A stretch of DNA of 64,000 nt, from contig JAOPHQ010005695.1 of assembly GCA_030340625.1 (NCBI GenBank), positions 181,001-245,000 of the forward strand, read 5' to 3'. Of the stretch, positions 43,136 through 54,599 are shown in pieces. The notes below the pieces were generated by a model. That model searched no databases, had not been told where the DNA came from, and saw nothing but the letters and a program-made list of their open reading frames with translations. Positions within the stretch are counted from its first letter, which is position 1. Every line of letters begins with the position of its first letter. A program made the translations under genes and the position numbers. Origin of the DNA: Merluccius polli. Taxonomy: Eukaryota > Chordata > Actinopteri > Gadiformes > Merlucciidae.

Positions 43136-43811
43136 ATGGCGAACAGCGAGATGATGTGCGGAGGATTTGGGGGACACAAGCCTGCGAATGAAGAGGTCCA
43201 GCAACTGTGTGACAAGGTGGGTGAGCCCAAAGTATCTGCTACTTTAGGCTAACATGTGTAGCCTTGTGCTAGCAGGACGTCCACAGCCAATCATTACAGT
43301 CCATTCCTTGTTCTCGTACTGGGAGGATGGATCCACTTTATAACACAATGTGTGTATGTCATGGTCGCTGCTTGCCATTTACATGTTGTTGTTGTTGTTG
43401 TTGTTGTTGTTTACCACACAGGTTAAGGCGTCCGTGGAGAATGAAAAAAACACGACCTATGAGGTCTTCCGTGCCGTGACATACCGATCCCAGGTGGTGG
43501 CTGGAACCAACTTCGACATCAAGGTAGGGTTAGGGGGTCAAGGTAGTCCACATGAAGATGGCCACAGTCTGTTGCATTGTTAATGTATTTAGACGTTACC
43601 CGTTAGACCCATGTTAAGCTTCCTCTTTTTATATGCTGCTTCCCCCTCCCTGAAGGTCCATGTGGGGGGCGAGGACCACATCGAAATTCGTGTCTTCAGG
43701 CCGCTCCCATGTCATAATAAAGAGGTGGAGCTGACGGCCGTTGATGGGCAGAAGGTCAGCAGCAAGCCGATATTGGGAGTACCAGAACTACCACAACTAC
43801 TCCTTGAATAA
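43136..43811 (+). CDS. cstb: Second type-1 cystatin (stefin), 112 aa
   Basis: Cytosolic cysteine-protease inhibitor paralogous to the gene at 30975. Exons 43136-43216, 43422-43523 and 43656-43811 share the same intron positions and phase. The protein begins MANSEMMCGG; the Met just before CGG could be an alternative start. It carries NEEVQQLCDK, the inhibitory QVVAGTNF loop and VHVGGEDHIEIRVFRPLP. The C-terminal 35 residues diverge from the usual DELTYF-like end and finish in LPQLLLE, longer than in stefins generally (about 98 residues). An AATAAA overlaps the stop (43807-43812) and another follows near 43820. A TATA-like tttaaaagg lies at about 43068. A shifted frame near the end is possible, so the last residues are less certain. 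Confidence 0.88.
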
Positions 43812-44329
43812 AGTGTTTTTAATAAAATCTAGGCCTACCAGTGTTTTTTTTTCAGTTCCTATGTCTTGACTTGGCAAGAGCCTAACATCAATGTAGGCCT
43901 ATTGCTGTAGGCCTGCCTGCCATACATTCTTCATAAAATACACAATAGTTGCAATTGGGATGGCTGCTTTTTTTCACAATGGCTTTATTCTGCATTAAAA
44001 AAGACAAACGAAGTGACAGTATATGTTGCATACCGTCTGTTGTAAAACAACCCGGTAGCAAAGTCAAGTTTTCATAGCCCAACCGGTTTTTCTTTTGTCC
44101 GAGTCCATCAACGACTCATTCCTTTAAAAGCATGATTGTTCTCCTTTGACGGTCTTCTGTCCGACCAAGGTATATATAAATATACTTGCCGTTTTATTAG
44201 GCTTAAGTGTTTTTCTGGGGTTTAATTAAGTTAAATCGGCGGCTGAGCACCCCACCGTCAATTAAGATCCGATTCACCGGCCATCCAAACAAGCGTCTGA
44301 AGTTTAGACACATGGGGAGGGTTAACCCT

Positions 44330-44640
44330 AATGATAAGGCGATACATCGTTTCATCGACCGACAAAATATTAATCGAATCAAATTTGTATAATTGATTAA
44401 CGTTTAGGTAATTTATCAAGTACAAATGCCAAACATTTGCTGCTTGGAGCCCATATAAAATGAATAGGCCTACTTAAGTTTTTCTTGGCTACTTGTCAGA
44501 TAAAGCAAACAAATGTAAGACATCAATTTGGTTGGGAACTTGGTAGAGCATTTACTATTATTTATGACATTTTCTTTACTGAATGATCGATTAATTGAAA
44601 AAAACGACTATGAATACAATCGTTAGTTGCAGCCCTACAA
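44330..44640. mobile_element. hAT-like MITE fragment
   Basis: Ends cgttagttgcagccctac, the right terminus of a widespread fish hAT-type repeat. The AT-rich interior has gacaaaatattaatcgaatc. The left end is degraded. Confidence 0.5.
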
Positions 44641-44807
44641 TTTATTTAGCTATATTTTCTGTTTTCCCCAGTAGTTCCCCCAATATGCGTGTCTTTGTCT
44701 TACCTGAAGGGGGCAGTGTTCAGCCGTAGAGAAGAGCTGCTCTTGGAAGATCCGTCATTTCAGTTTTTAATTATTTCCCTATTCATATATTTCTGTATTC
44801 ATTCTTA

Positions 44808-44900
44808 ATGCTGGTCCAGACTACACATAGCTGGACATGCTGGTCCAGACTACACATAGCTGGACATGCTGGTCCAGACTACACATAGCTGGACATGCTG
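44808..44900 (+). repeat. 29-bp tandem repeat, three copies
   Basis: The unit ctggtccagactacacatag plus ctggacatg recurs at about 29-bp spacing. Confidence 0.9.
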
Positions 44901-45185
44901 GTCCAGCCTACATGCTGTTTAGAGTGGAGGCACAGATTGCACATTTGATAGAATTATCTGAAACTACAGACACAGAGACTGACCCTACAGTTTGAAGTGG
45001 CTCAGCGATTGGACCTCGAACTTGCACAAAGTTCAGAGCTGAACGAACCGGTTTAATTCGCTCCACAAAGTCAAACAAATGTCCCATAATAACAATGCCG
45101 GGTTTAATAGAGGAGACAGGTGATTAGTAATTAGACCTGTCCCGTAACTCACCTGTATTCTCACCGGGAGCCACGCCCCCTTCCA

Positions 45186-45332
45186 GCTCCCCAGACAGCG
45201 ATAACCACGCCCCCTCCCCGCAGACAGCTATAACCACGCTCCCTCCCCGCAGACAGCGATAACCACGCCCCCTCCCCGCAGACAGCGCTAACCACGCCCC
45301 CTCCCCGCTCCCCAGACAGCGCTAACCACGCC
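45186..45332 (+). repeat. About 30-bp tandem repeat, five copies
   Basis: The unit cagacagcgataaccacgcc plus ccctccccg is repeated, the last copies with a small insertion. A (GAGAGG)n purine tract follows at 45380-45538. Confidence 0.85.
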
Positions 45333-45779
45333 ATTCACCATGCGTGACCTCAAGTAGCCTGTTACCCCTTTTCCACCAGAGAGAGAGAGGGGGGGGGAGA
45401 GACAGAGGGAGGGAGAGAGAGAGACAGAGAGAGAGAGACATGGGGAGGGAGAGAGAGAGAGAGAGAAATGGGGAGAGGGAGGGAGAGAGAGAAATAATGG
45501 GGAGGGAGGGAGAGAGAGAGGGAGAGAGAGAGAGATAAAGCGTTTGACTGATGTTCAACTGGATGCTCTGTGTGCTTTACTATTTTCTTACCACCGTCCA
45601 TACTGTCTCCTTTAATAACCGCCTGCACTGCCCTAAGCCTAATAATATTAACCACTCCATGTAGCATATTTTAAAATGAGCTTACACAATGCTTTTACAA
45701 CAGACAATAACAAATTAGATATAACACCAGATACACACACACATATATATATATATACACACACTACAATATACAGTGG

Positions 45780-46070
45780 TAGGAAAGGAGTATGTGGAGG
45801 GTGTGTTGTTGAGTCATACTGACTGGACTCTGGCTGGGTGGGGCTGCACACCTGTGGTGCATGAGCAATCATGGCACCCAGGATAAACCAGCTATCACCA
45901 CACACACTCGAGGAGGAGCCACTGGCATGGCAGCGTGTAACACCAGCTCAGCAATACCACCTGTGCTCCAATAAATGTTGAACATCTACCGGTGTCCTGT
46001 GTCGGAGGGCCCCAAGGAAAGACATGGGTGGCGTGCGACAGGAGCAACCCTGCCACTGAGTATAATCAGG
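45780..46070 (+). mobile_element. LTR-like fragment, third copy of the 34-kb family
   Basis: Shares gggctgcaca, ataaaccagcyatcaccaca, ggagccact and gtcctgtgtcggagggcccc with the fragments at 34 kb, with an AATAAA at about 45970. It lies just upstream of the stefin pseudogene, where exon 1 would be expected. Confidence 0.5.
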
Positions 46071-46125
46071 ATTTGCCAAAACCCTAAAGTTAACCCTTAA
46101 TGTTCTTTCTAAAAAAAACAAACAG

Positions 46126-46558
46126 CTTTAGCTTCAAGCAAAGAAACTAGAAAAAGACGTATATGAGGTTTATAAAGGCGTGTCCTACAGTGCAGATGGT
46201 GCCTGGAAGCAATACTTCATCAAGGTAGTGGACATTGTCGGAAACTTTACATTAATCACGACTGGCCAACACAATGTGTTGCAGCTTTGACTGAGTGGAT
46301 CTACTTGATAATGTCAGGTGATACCATCCATTGAGCAACTCCAAAGTATGACATACATTGTACTTTGTGAATGGGTGAACTCTTGAGTAACATTATTAGC
46401 AAGGTTATTTCAACCACTGTACAATTCAATAAGATATTACCCAGCTTTGTTTCAACCACACTGAATACATGATACACAGGAGGATGTGGCTCAAATCACT
46501 ATCGTGACTCATTTACTTCCTCACTTTTCTGAAGGTCCACATAGGGGGAGATGAATAA
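46126..46558 (+). pseudogene. Stefin pseudogene (exons 2 and 3 only)
   Basis: Exon 2-like sequence at 46126-46224 keeps the acceptor (cag), the donor after ATCAAG and residues such as DVYEVYKGVSYS. The QxVxG loop is replaced by SADGAW and codon 2 is TAG. Exon 3 begins at 46535 with VHIGGDE and then TAA, seven codons in, where the functional copies continue. No exon 1 was found. A dead third member of the local stefin cluster. Confidence 0.85.
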
Positions 46559-46559
46559 A

Positions 46560-47600
46560 TCCTACGTGTTTTAAAATCAATGCATAGGAAAATCTGGATA
46601 TGTTTGGTCTACAAAACCCAAAGACCCTCGATGAGCCTATTGTTGACATCTTTTACATTTTCTAAATTTTCATTTTCTTATTTCTTGTGCAAAATAAAGA
46701 TAGTGGGAAGTTTCATTCATTTCCAGAATCATACAAAAATTAAAACGAATCATCAGTTTCATAAATGCGGAAAGTGGTGGGAAAAGGTGCGGCCGAGTGG
46801 AAGGAGTGAGGGTGGAGGGGTGGATAGGGTGTGGAGGAGGGGTGTGTTTTTCAAATGATTCGCTTGATCTCTGCAGTAAATACAAAAGTGAAAATACCAA
46901 AAGGTGCACTTCGTCAAGTTAAAATCAGGACCACTGCATTTAACAATATCTCAGGCAAAGTTGTAGTGTTTAATTTTCGTTAAGTGCTGGTTATATTCAC
47001 AGTTTCCTTTAGGTTCTTTGCAAAATGCCCTAAATGTTGCGGTATGGTCAGGAGATGCTGACACATTATTACACTCCATGAAAGGCTGACTAAGAATGAC
47101 AAAGGGATCATGGGACTTTGACTGACTGTTGCTATTGTGGTGTACCAACGCCCAGGTCACTGTGATAGAAAGGGTTACAAATAAAGTTCTTGCCCCATTT
47201 TGTAGCATTTCATTTTTGGGCCAAAGCATTGACCTCTAATGTCTTGTTTAAAAGAAAAACAACAAAGGAGGGGGGGGGGGCTTATATCACAGAAAACCAT
47301 CAGGCACCGGAAAGCATTTTATGATGTATACATTTATATAAAATAAATCCGTTTTTCATACAATGGCTTTCAGACAAGGAAAGACAGGTGAATCTTCCAC
47401 CACCGCGGCGAGGAAGGGGTGGTCTTTCCGTGAATTTTGCTTATCGCAGTACAATGGTCACGGTTCAATCAGCTGTATGGATCGGCAGGAGAGGTCACAG
47501 TTGTCCAGAGGGCTGTGAATGGCGTGGAAAGCCTGGGGAACGCAGAGGGGGTGAGGGTCTCCGTTTCCAGTAGCTCCAGTTCTGGTCTGAGGGGCAGCTC
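46560..47600. other. Region between stefin pseudogene and mix23
   Basis: No gene is recognised. AT-rich DNA with a G-run near 47267. Sequence at 47380-47620 would include the 3' UTR of mix23 on the minus strand. Confidence 0.5.
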
Positions 47601-47625
47601 TCTGAACTGTTCTCGGCCTAAAAAG

Positions 47626-48841
47626 TCACTTCACCTTGGGGGGCGTGTAGTGAGTTCTGCACCTTTCGTTGAATACCTGCATTGGAAGAGTCAATAAAAT
47701 TAAATTAAAAACAACAAATAGTAAATAATAAGGTGAAAGAGTTCACCTGGAATCATCAGGTGAATCAACAAGTCATATATTGACTTTGAGGTGCTATGGC
47801 TGATTCATTTTAAATGGATGGCCCAAAACCATGTTTGAACATGTTCGATAGTGCCGACTGTTGTTACCTTCAGACTTCTGTCATTGATCACCTCTTCAAC
47901 ATTCAACTCTGACTGCATGAGCTTTAACTGGAAGAAAAAGAAGAAAAGCGCTCATATTGATGAATAATTGAAAAAAATTGCTCTCATCATGTGTGAGAAC
48001 AAGATTGTTGTAATTGTTATTTCTTTATGGCCATTGTCCTTGTGGATTTCACAACAACAAGGGTGTTAACCGTTTGCATCAGCAGATAGACCCCAAACTT
48101 CAGTGGAGTGCAGACTCCAATCGTTTAGAGGGAAGATGACCTTCATGGTTCTGAAGAAAGACTATTGTAGATGCAGTTTGTTGTATCCTAAATTCCATAG
48201 ATTTCACACAGGACAATTCACTCAACAAGAGCTAGTTAGCTATTTGTCTTCAATAGCTAGAGCTATTGAGTTAACTTTTCTTCCGAGTGGCGCAGCAACC
48301 TTTGCTCTGTGGCGCAGCAACCTTTGCTCTGTCGCGCCCTAGTGTCGGGACCAGGGATTACCTTGGTTTGCTCTTTTCTAAGCTGTTTAAGTACTGCAAG
48401 GTTGTCAGCATCTTTTGTCCTTTCTTCTCTCAAGTGTCCCACGACCTCAGAGGTTTGGGCTATACACGCCTTGATGGCTTTGTCTCTGCTTAGATGGGCC
48501 TCCATCATCTGCAGAGTGCAACGAAAGGAAGCAAAACGTTGGCATGCCCATTTATCTCCCACATGGCAGCAGTTAGAGACAGGCAGACAAACAAAGGTTC
48601 AAATAAAAACACCATTATTCCAGCAATATTCCTCTATGGTAGTCATCCTTACCGATTGGTAGAGTTGTTGACATGTCTGTGTGGCGTCCACTTTGCCTGA
48701 GAAGGAGACGGTGGGGACGGTGGTGTTCAGGGAATGGACGATGCGGTCGTCTATAGTCCGAATCGCCTTCAGCGCCTCCTGATGTGACACACACACACAC
48801 ACACACACACGATTTCTTGCTCTGTGACTGGTCTGAAAATG

Positions 48842-48872
<31 letters not shown>

Positions 48873-49521
48873 GATACTTAAACGTACCATCAGTATGTCC
48901 CTCAACACACTGGAGGTCATGTCTAGCTCAACCGGTCAGAGAGTCATCAGCACTGCCACTGGGTTACTGGGTTTGATTCCCAGCCACCCATGCTAACACT
49001 CGCGATATGTGCGAGGAGCTTAATGGCTGAACTTATTATGCCGAGATCACATCACATCAAACATCATTTAACATCTGCTCTTTAGGTTCGCTACTTTTTT
49101 TTTTAAATCAACTAAAAAGTAGATCTTCAATATCTCCACTTGTACAACCAAACACACCCCAGGCACGTTAATGGAGGAGATAACGGCGGTGATGATGATG
49201 ACGCCCTTACCACGTCCTTACTCTGAAGGAAAGATGTACTTAGAGATGTATTTAGAGATGTACTTAGAGATGTATTAAATCACCGAAATACACACTTTTC
49301 CCCATTTCATATTTTAACACCAATTCCACAACTCGTTTTTTACCGACACAGACCATTGGATGTCAGAGCACATGAATCATAAAGACCATCACGTAACACG
49401 ACACGACACGCCCGTAAAGTCAGGTCAGATTTGATGTAGTAAATATAATATAATATATATCGTGCACTACCTGAAACATTGAAAAGTCCTCACAGTTTAA
49501 AGTTTCACTGGGCGCCGCCAT
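47626..49521 (-). CDS. mix23: MIX23 mitochondrial import factor (CCDC58), 144 aa
   Basis: Intermembrane-space protein; its yeast counterpart supports protein import into mitochondria under stress. Five exons on the minus strand: 49521-49471, 48778-48653, 48508-48362, 47927-47868 and 47676-47626. Lengths are 51, 126, 147, 60 and 51 nt, all phase 0 with GT/AG borders. The product starts MAAPSETLNCEDFSMFQ, continues with RTIDDRIVHSLNTTVPT and LREERTKDADNLAVLKQLRK, and ends VFNERCRTHYTPPKVK. The match to human CCDC58 is close along the whole length, which is also 144 residues. Cysteines lie at about 10, 53, 74 and 134, and the middle is helical, as in the family. The start is 530 bp from that of fam162a on the other strand, suggesting a shared promoter. 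The gene looks intact. Confidence 0.97.
48784..48872 (+). repeat. (AC)n and (GT)n tracts in mix23 intron 1
   Basis: A CA tract next to the exon 2 acceptor and a GT tract 40 bp further on form an imperfect inverted pair. Confidence 0.9.
48915..48992 (+). repeat. tRNA-derived SINE head
   Basis: A-box-like tctagctcaaccggtcagag and B-box ggtttgattccc are 35-40 bp apart, followed by cagccaccca. It resembles the tRNA-related 5' part of a SINE in mix23 intron 1. It does not fold as a clean cloverleaf by eye, so a functional tRNA gene is unlikely. Confidence 0.5.
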
Positions 49522-50050
49522 GGTGGAGAGCAAGGTCCTCGTGCCCTGTGGCGGCCGGGGCTGCCCGCATCAAATGCCTGAACGTAATATATCTAATATA
49601 AAATCATTAATCCCCATAATCAATGACATCCGTTGTTCATGTGTTGTTGTTGTTTTAATTTGGAGCTTATTATTAACGCGTTGTCTTGGTCATGTTAATG
49701 TTTACATGTATGCTGTTGTTGCTGTTACATATATGACAGCAAGTATGTCGTTAATTTATCAAGCACACGTCTGACTGAATGCATGAGAAATGCTTTTGAT
49801 TAATGTGTATAGCAGCTTGAAGCACAATGTATAAAGCGTTAAACCACGCAGGGTTTATTAAGTTATTACACGGCCAGGTTGTACGTAGTTTTGATCAGGC
49901 ACTGCTTATGCAACACACATCCCCCAGAGGGGTCCTGGGGGTCTTTCCTGGTTACGTCACTTGTTTGGGTCCGTGCTGAGCTGCACACGGACTCGGCAGC
50001 AGTAGTGTGTTGGGCCGGCGGCTGTCGGTACCGTGCGGCTGGGTCACATC
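49522..50050. promoter_or_regulatory. Head-to-head intergenic region of mix23 and fam162a
   Basis: Only 529 bp separate the two divergent start codons. The ends are GC-rich (ctgtggcggccggggctgcc beside mix23, ggcggctgtcggtaccgtgc beside fam162a) and the centre is AT-rich. No TATA box stands out on either side, as is common for bidirectional housekeeping promoters. Confidence 0.6.
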
Positions 50051-50116
50051 ATGAACATCATGACGGTTAGGAGGGCTGTTCTCAACGTCGCAGGTGCGTC
50101 GCCTTTGTAGTGTGTG

Positions 50117-50166
<50 letters not shown>

Positions 50167-50223
50167 TGTGTGTGTGTGTGTGTGTGACAGAGTGAGGGAG
50201 TAACAGTGGAAGAACTTGATTGA

Positions 50224-50263
<40 letters not shown>

Positions 50264-53200
50264 CTACTTTAAGTTTACTTTGTGCTTGTTCTTCATTAGT
50301 ACATTCTGTACTAACGTACCTTCTGTTGTACTAGGTCATTTAGTAGTGTTTCAGTTGACAATACACAGTTACTATACTTAAAGTGGTGTACAATATACAG
50401 TTATTATACTTAAAGTGGTGTACAATACACAGTTACTATACTTAAAGTGGTGTACAATATACAGTTATTATACTTAAAGTGGTGTACAATATACAGTTAT
50501 TATACTTAAAGTGGTGTACAATATACAGTTATTATACTTAAAGTGGTGTACAATATACAGTTATTATACTTAAAGTGGTTGACAATATACAGTTATTATA
50601 CTTAAAGTGGTTGACCTTACAGTTACTATACTTAAAGTGGTTGACAATATACAGTTACTATACTTAAAGTGGTGTACAATATACAGTTATTATACTTAAA
50701 GTGGTTGACAATATACAGTTATTATACTTAAAGTGGTGTACAATATACAGTTATTATACTTAAAGTGGTTGACATTACAGTTATTATACATAAAGTGGTT
50801 GACAATACACAGTTATTAAACTTAAAGTGGTGTACAATATACAGTTATTATACTTAAAGTGGTGTACAATATACAGTTATTATACTTAAAGTGGCTGACA
50901 ATATACAGTTATTATACTTAAAGTGGTTGACAATATACAGTTATTATACTTAAAGTGGTTGACAATATACAGTTATTATACTTAAAGTGGTTTACTTGGC
51001 GTTCACTTGTACTTTGCACCGTAATCTGTGACCTGCCCTGTTATTATTCCTCATCTATTTCTGAAAAACGGGGACATTTGTAGTTTGACTTTCCCTATGT
51101 CAACAAAATATCTGATATTATTTCTGAAATGGAAAAAAGGGAGTCAAATTACCATTACCTTGGAATGAATATTCATGGGCAAGATGGAAACTTTGGCATT
51201 GGCGAGATGTATTAATATATTTTTAGAAAACTACTTTTTAAAAACGGGGACATAACCTAACCAATACTGCAGGTCACATAATCTGATGGGTCACAGATCA
51301 CAAATGATATCAAACTGAAGGAAGTTACTTTGAGATTGTTATCACCGGCCATCTTTGAGATACAAAGAGTTTATGGAGATGTCATTTCGAAATAAAATAA
51401 TGAAAACGCTGAGCATAGGCTGAGCATAAATGAACTGCCCAGTTGTCAAAACAAATATAGGATAAATAGATAAACATAGATATTGTGATTGCACGGTCAT
51501 TTTGGGTTAGACACTTTCCATGATGTTTTACATGACAGGTTTTTTATCCACAGACCTAACATTGCTCTCATTGTTTTCATTCAGGTCAGATTCGCAGGCA
51601 GGTAGTGGACACGGCGAGCCGAAGAGCTCTCTGCAGTAAACCACAGGAGACCAAACCTGAACCTCCAGCCTCCTCTACAGCTCCTGCTAACAGTTGGGTT
51701 CTCACACACACACACACACATTACATGTAGCCCCTGCATTTTTATTTAGCATTTATTCATTATCAGAATCGTTTTATTTTATATTTTATATAAGAATATC
51801 ATATTTTATATGAGTATATTTGCACATACAAGGAAAGTGACTTGGTGAGGTTGGTGCATAAAATACATAAAGCAACAAGAGTATAAGCAAGACAAATTCT
51901 AACCCTAACCCTAACCCAACAACATTTACACACTAAGTTATTAAGAACCAAAATGTATTAAGATACAAAAGAAATGTCTGCTAAGTACACACATCCTCAC
52001 ACTCGTGCATCACTTTTCCTCGTTTTTATAATGTCATTGAAAAATGGCAACGGCTGTTTATTTAGCCTGTGTTCAGACATGCTCTCCCTGGGTCATTATA
52101 GACTGCTTGCTATTGCTATGAAGCTGTGGAAACATCCCTTGTTGTTCCTGAGGAACATGAGCACAGCTTTGGAATCACAGTGGTTTCCTGTCCTGGATTA
52201 TTCTATATACACCAATATCCTGCCTTTTCTTGGGACTTGTCCCTTGTATATTATTTGAAGGTTTAGAGTTAAGTAGGGCTGAACAATTCATCGAAATGTT
52301 ATCGAAATCACAATATGGCCAAATGCAATGTCCAATATCCAAATCGCTGGAGCTGCAATTATTTGATATGGGTAAAATGTGTAAATGTATCACCATTATA
52401 AATGGAGTACTGTAGTGCTGCAGAGATGCCCTGGCCGACACATACTGTTCTTCAGATGTAAGAAAACATGTTTGTTTGGTACAGACCCCCAACAAATCAT
52501 GAAGTTTTTTCAGTGAAAATGAAAATTGTGATGCAAAAATTATCATTCCCACCAAGTAATAGTTAATCATATTGCAATCACAATATCTGTCAAAATAATC
52601 AAAATAATATTTTTTTCTGTACCATATAGCTCAGCCCTAGAGTTAAGGGATGCCCCCTAATGAGTCCCTGTGAAGCCCTTTGAGACTGAAATTGTACACA
52701 GCCTCATACTCACTTTGTTGGGTTCCTCATTTTGATCCAGAGAAGCAGTGGTCATTTTTGGTTTTGGGATGTTAAATTGATTTATCCACTGTTCTTATTG
52801 GTATACTGTGTCTTCCAGCCACCCATACAGGGTTCAAACTCCCAGGCTACAGACCCTCAGAGATGGATAAGAAGATGCTGCTCTGGTCAGGGCGCATCAA
52901 GACGGCAGACCAGATACCAGAGTTTGTGTCGTGAGTGTCCAGTGTCCACCATATATATATATATATATAGTGATCCAGTTAGCTACAAGCTCATTTACAT
53001 CCGTAGTGCCTGGGCGGGAGTTACATACCCTGCACCACAAACATTTCTATTAAATAAATTCAGTACTTGGCTGTACAGAATTGTTTTGTAGCTGCTCCAA
53101 TATAGATTGCCTTATTGTCATGCTTGTTCTCAGCCTCTCCTGCTTGCATCCATTGGTTTGTAGGATTCAATCATTCTACTCCTTCTAATTGGTTAAGTGC

Positions 53201-54452
53201 TGTTCCAGTTGAATGTCTGGTGTTCCTGGACAACTGTAGTTCAAACGAGGGCCTCTTATCTGAGGCTGGTGGTAATTACCTTGGTTCTTGACCAGGGAGA
53301 GATCAGTAGAAATAATCTCCTGTTGTGATGGATGATAATCAGACAGACCCCACACCTGCCTTGTCCTATATGACCAACAGGTCAGAAGTTAAAACAGAGA
53401 CTCCTCCCAGGACTGTGCACTTATTTTCCCCTAAGCGAGTGGAAAAAATCATTGTGTTCTGCATCCTAAAAATACTCTCCACTCTGTCCAGTTTTTTTTT
53501 TACTTGGCCATACATATATTTTTTGTAACTGCTCCGATATAGATTATGCCTTATTGTCATGCGTGTTCTCAGCCTCACCTGTAAATCCAGTACATTTGGA
53601 TAAAGGTGTCTGTGATAAATGGCTAAATGTGAAGTAAGTGTTTCACTAGGTTTATTACACGGCTTTGTTGAATACTAGATTCTGATTGATTCAATTACGG
53701 TATTCGGTGGTCTATTATTTCTGAATAGCAGAATAGCAGACCGCTGCTATAGATGCAGGTCTCCAACCATAGAATAATGGACTATTTTATTCAGGGGGAC
53801 GAATACAATAATTTTTTATTGCTATATTTTGTGTAAAATTATTGAAGTAGCTGTGTAATAAGCATTGGGGTCATGCATCACCCTGAGGGGTTTATTTTGC
53901 AATAATGACCAGCTTGCTGTACATTATCCTTACTTAAAAGTGTTAATCTGTTAATATGCTCCAGGTTTGAGATGCTTGATGCTGCCAGGAACCGGATGAG
54001 AGTGAAGGCTTGCTACATCATGATACTGACCACAATGCTGGCCTGCTTGGGCACAGTCATTTTAGGCAAACGGGTAAGTCACAACATGGTGTGTTTCCAA
54101 TGGGGTCCGTTCATTCTTTTTTTTTTTTTTACTTAAATTTCAATTGTCACTTTGGTCTACTGTCAACAGTCCCTGCTTCTTCCAAGTTCATGTGCTACAA
54201 TAGCCTATACCGTCCCTTTGTTTTGACCTGATATCTGTACAATTATTGTACAAATATAAAACATAGATTTTGGTATTGCAATACATTTTTTCCCCACCTC
54301 ACCTGCTTGTTCCTCTGGCTGTGGCGCAGGCGGCGGGCCGACACGAGTCTCTGACTGGCCAAAACATGGAGAAGAAGGCCAAGTGGAGACAGGACTACCA
54401 GCTGGAGCAGGAGGCAGAGAGGGCAGCGGCCATGTCTGGAAAGACTCATTGA
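50051..54452 (+). CDS. fam162a: FAM162A (HGTD-P-like mitochondrial protein), 164 aa
   Basis: Mitochondrial membrane protein; the mammalian form responds to hypoxia and promotes apoptosis. Exons: 50051-50093, 51585-51692, 52819-52930, 53965-54073 and 54330-54452, totalling 495 nt with consistent phases (1, 1, 0 modulo split codons). The N-terminus (MNIMTVRRAVLNVAGQIRRQ) is basic and suits a mitochondrial presequence. Exon 3 encodes the family signature GYRPSEMDKKMLLWSGR, exon 4 FEMLDAARNRMRVKACYIMI followed by a hydrophobic segment, and exon 5 RHESLTGQNMEKKAK with a charged tail ending SGKTH. Human is 154 aa. The exon 2 donor (gttggg) is weak. Intron 1 holds a 32-bp minisatellite and intron 2 a MITE. 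Confidence 0.96.
50103..50262 (+). repeat. (GT)n/(GA)n microsatellites after fam162a exon 1
   Basis: Three TG tracts and a GAGAGA run begin ten bases downstream of the exon 1 donor. Confidence 0.9.
50340..50995 (+). repeat. 32-bp minisatellite, about 20 copies, in fam162a intron 1
   Basis: The unit acttaaagtggtgtacaata plus tacagttattat has variants (gttgac for gtgtac) and occasional shortened copies. It is AT-rich and non-coding. Confidence 0.95.
51000..51540. other. Rest of fam162a intron 1
   Basis: No feature is recognised beyond AT-rich unique DNA leading to the exon 2 acceptor. Confidence 0.5.
52272..52640 (+). mobile_element. MITE with TAGGGCTGA...TCAGCCCTA ends
   Basis: The left end tagggctgaacaattcatcg and the right end tatagctcagccctagag are short inverted repeats. 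The interior contains ctgcagagatgccctggccg and gatgtaagaaaacatgtttg, shared with 14560-15075. It is probably hAT-like and is located in fam162a intron 2. Confidence 0.75.
53085..53582 (+). repeat. Pair of direct repeats in fam162a intron 3
   Basis: ctgctccratatagattrtg, then ccttattgtcatgc and gttctcagcct, appear at 53092-53145 and again at 53530-53580. The pair spans about 440 bp. It could be a local duplication or the remains of an element with direct ends. Confidence 0.6.
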
Positions 54453-54519
54453 GAAGTTGATGTCTTCCCAGGAAAATTTCACCTATTCCTTTCCCCTTCA
54501 CAATTGTTATTTAAGTCCC

Positions 54520-54524
<5 letters not shown>

Positions 54525-54581
<57 letters not shown>
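54525..54581. repeat. (TA)n microsatellite downstream of fam162a
   Basis: About 28 TA units about 75 bp after the fam162a stop, probably within its 3' UTR. Confidence 0.95.
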
Positions 54582-54585
<4 letters not shown>

Positions 54586-54599
54586 TTTTATGTGAACAG

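Noticed and set aside
48915..48992. Functional tRNA gene
   Set aside because: A and B boxes are present but the acceptor stem does not pair by eye and it lies in an intron next to other repeats; a SINE head is more likely.
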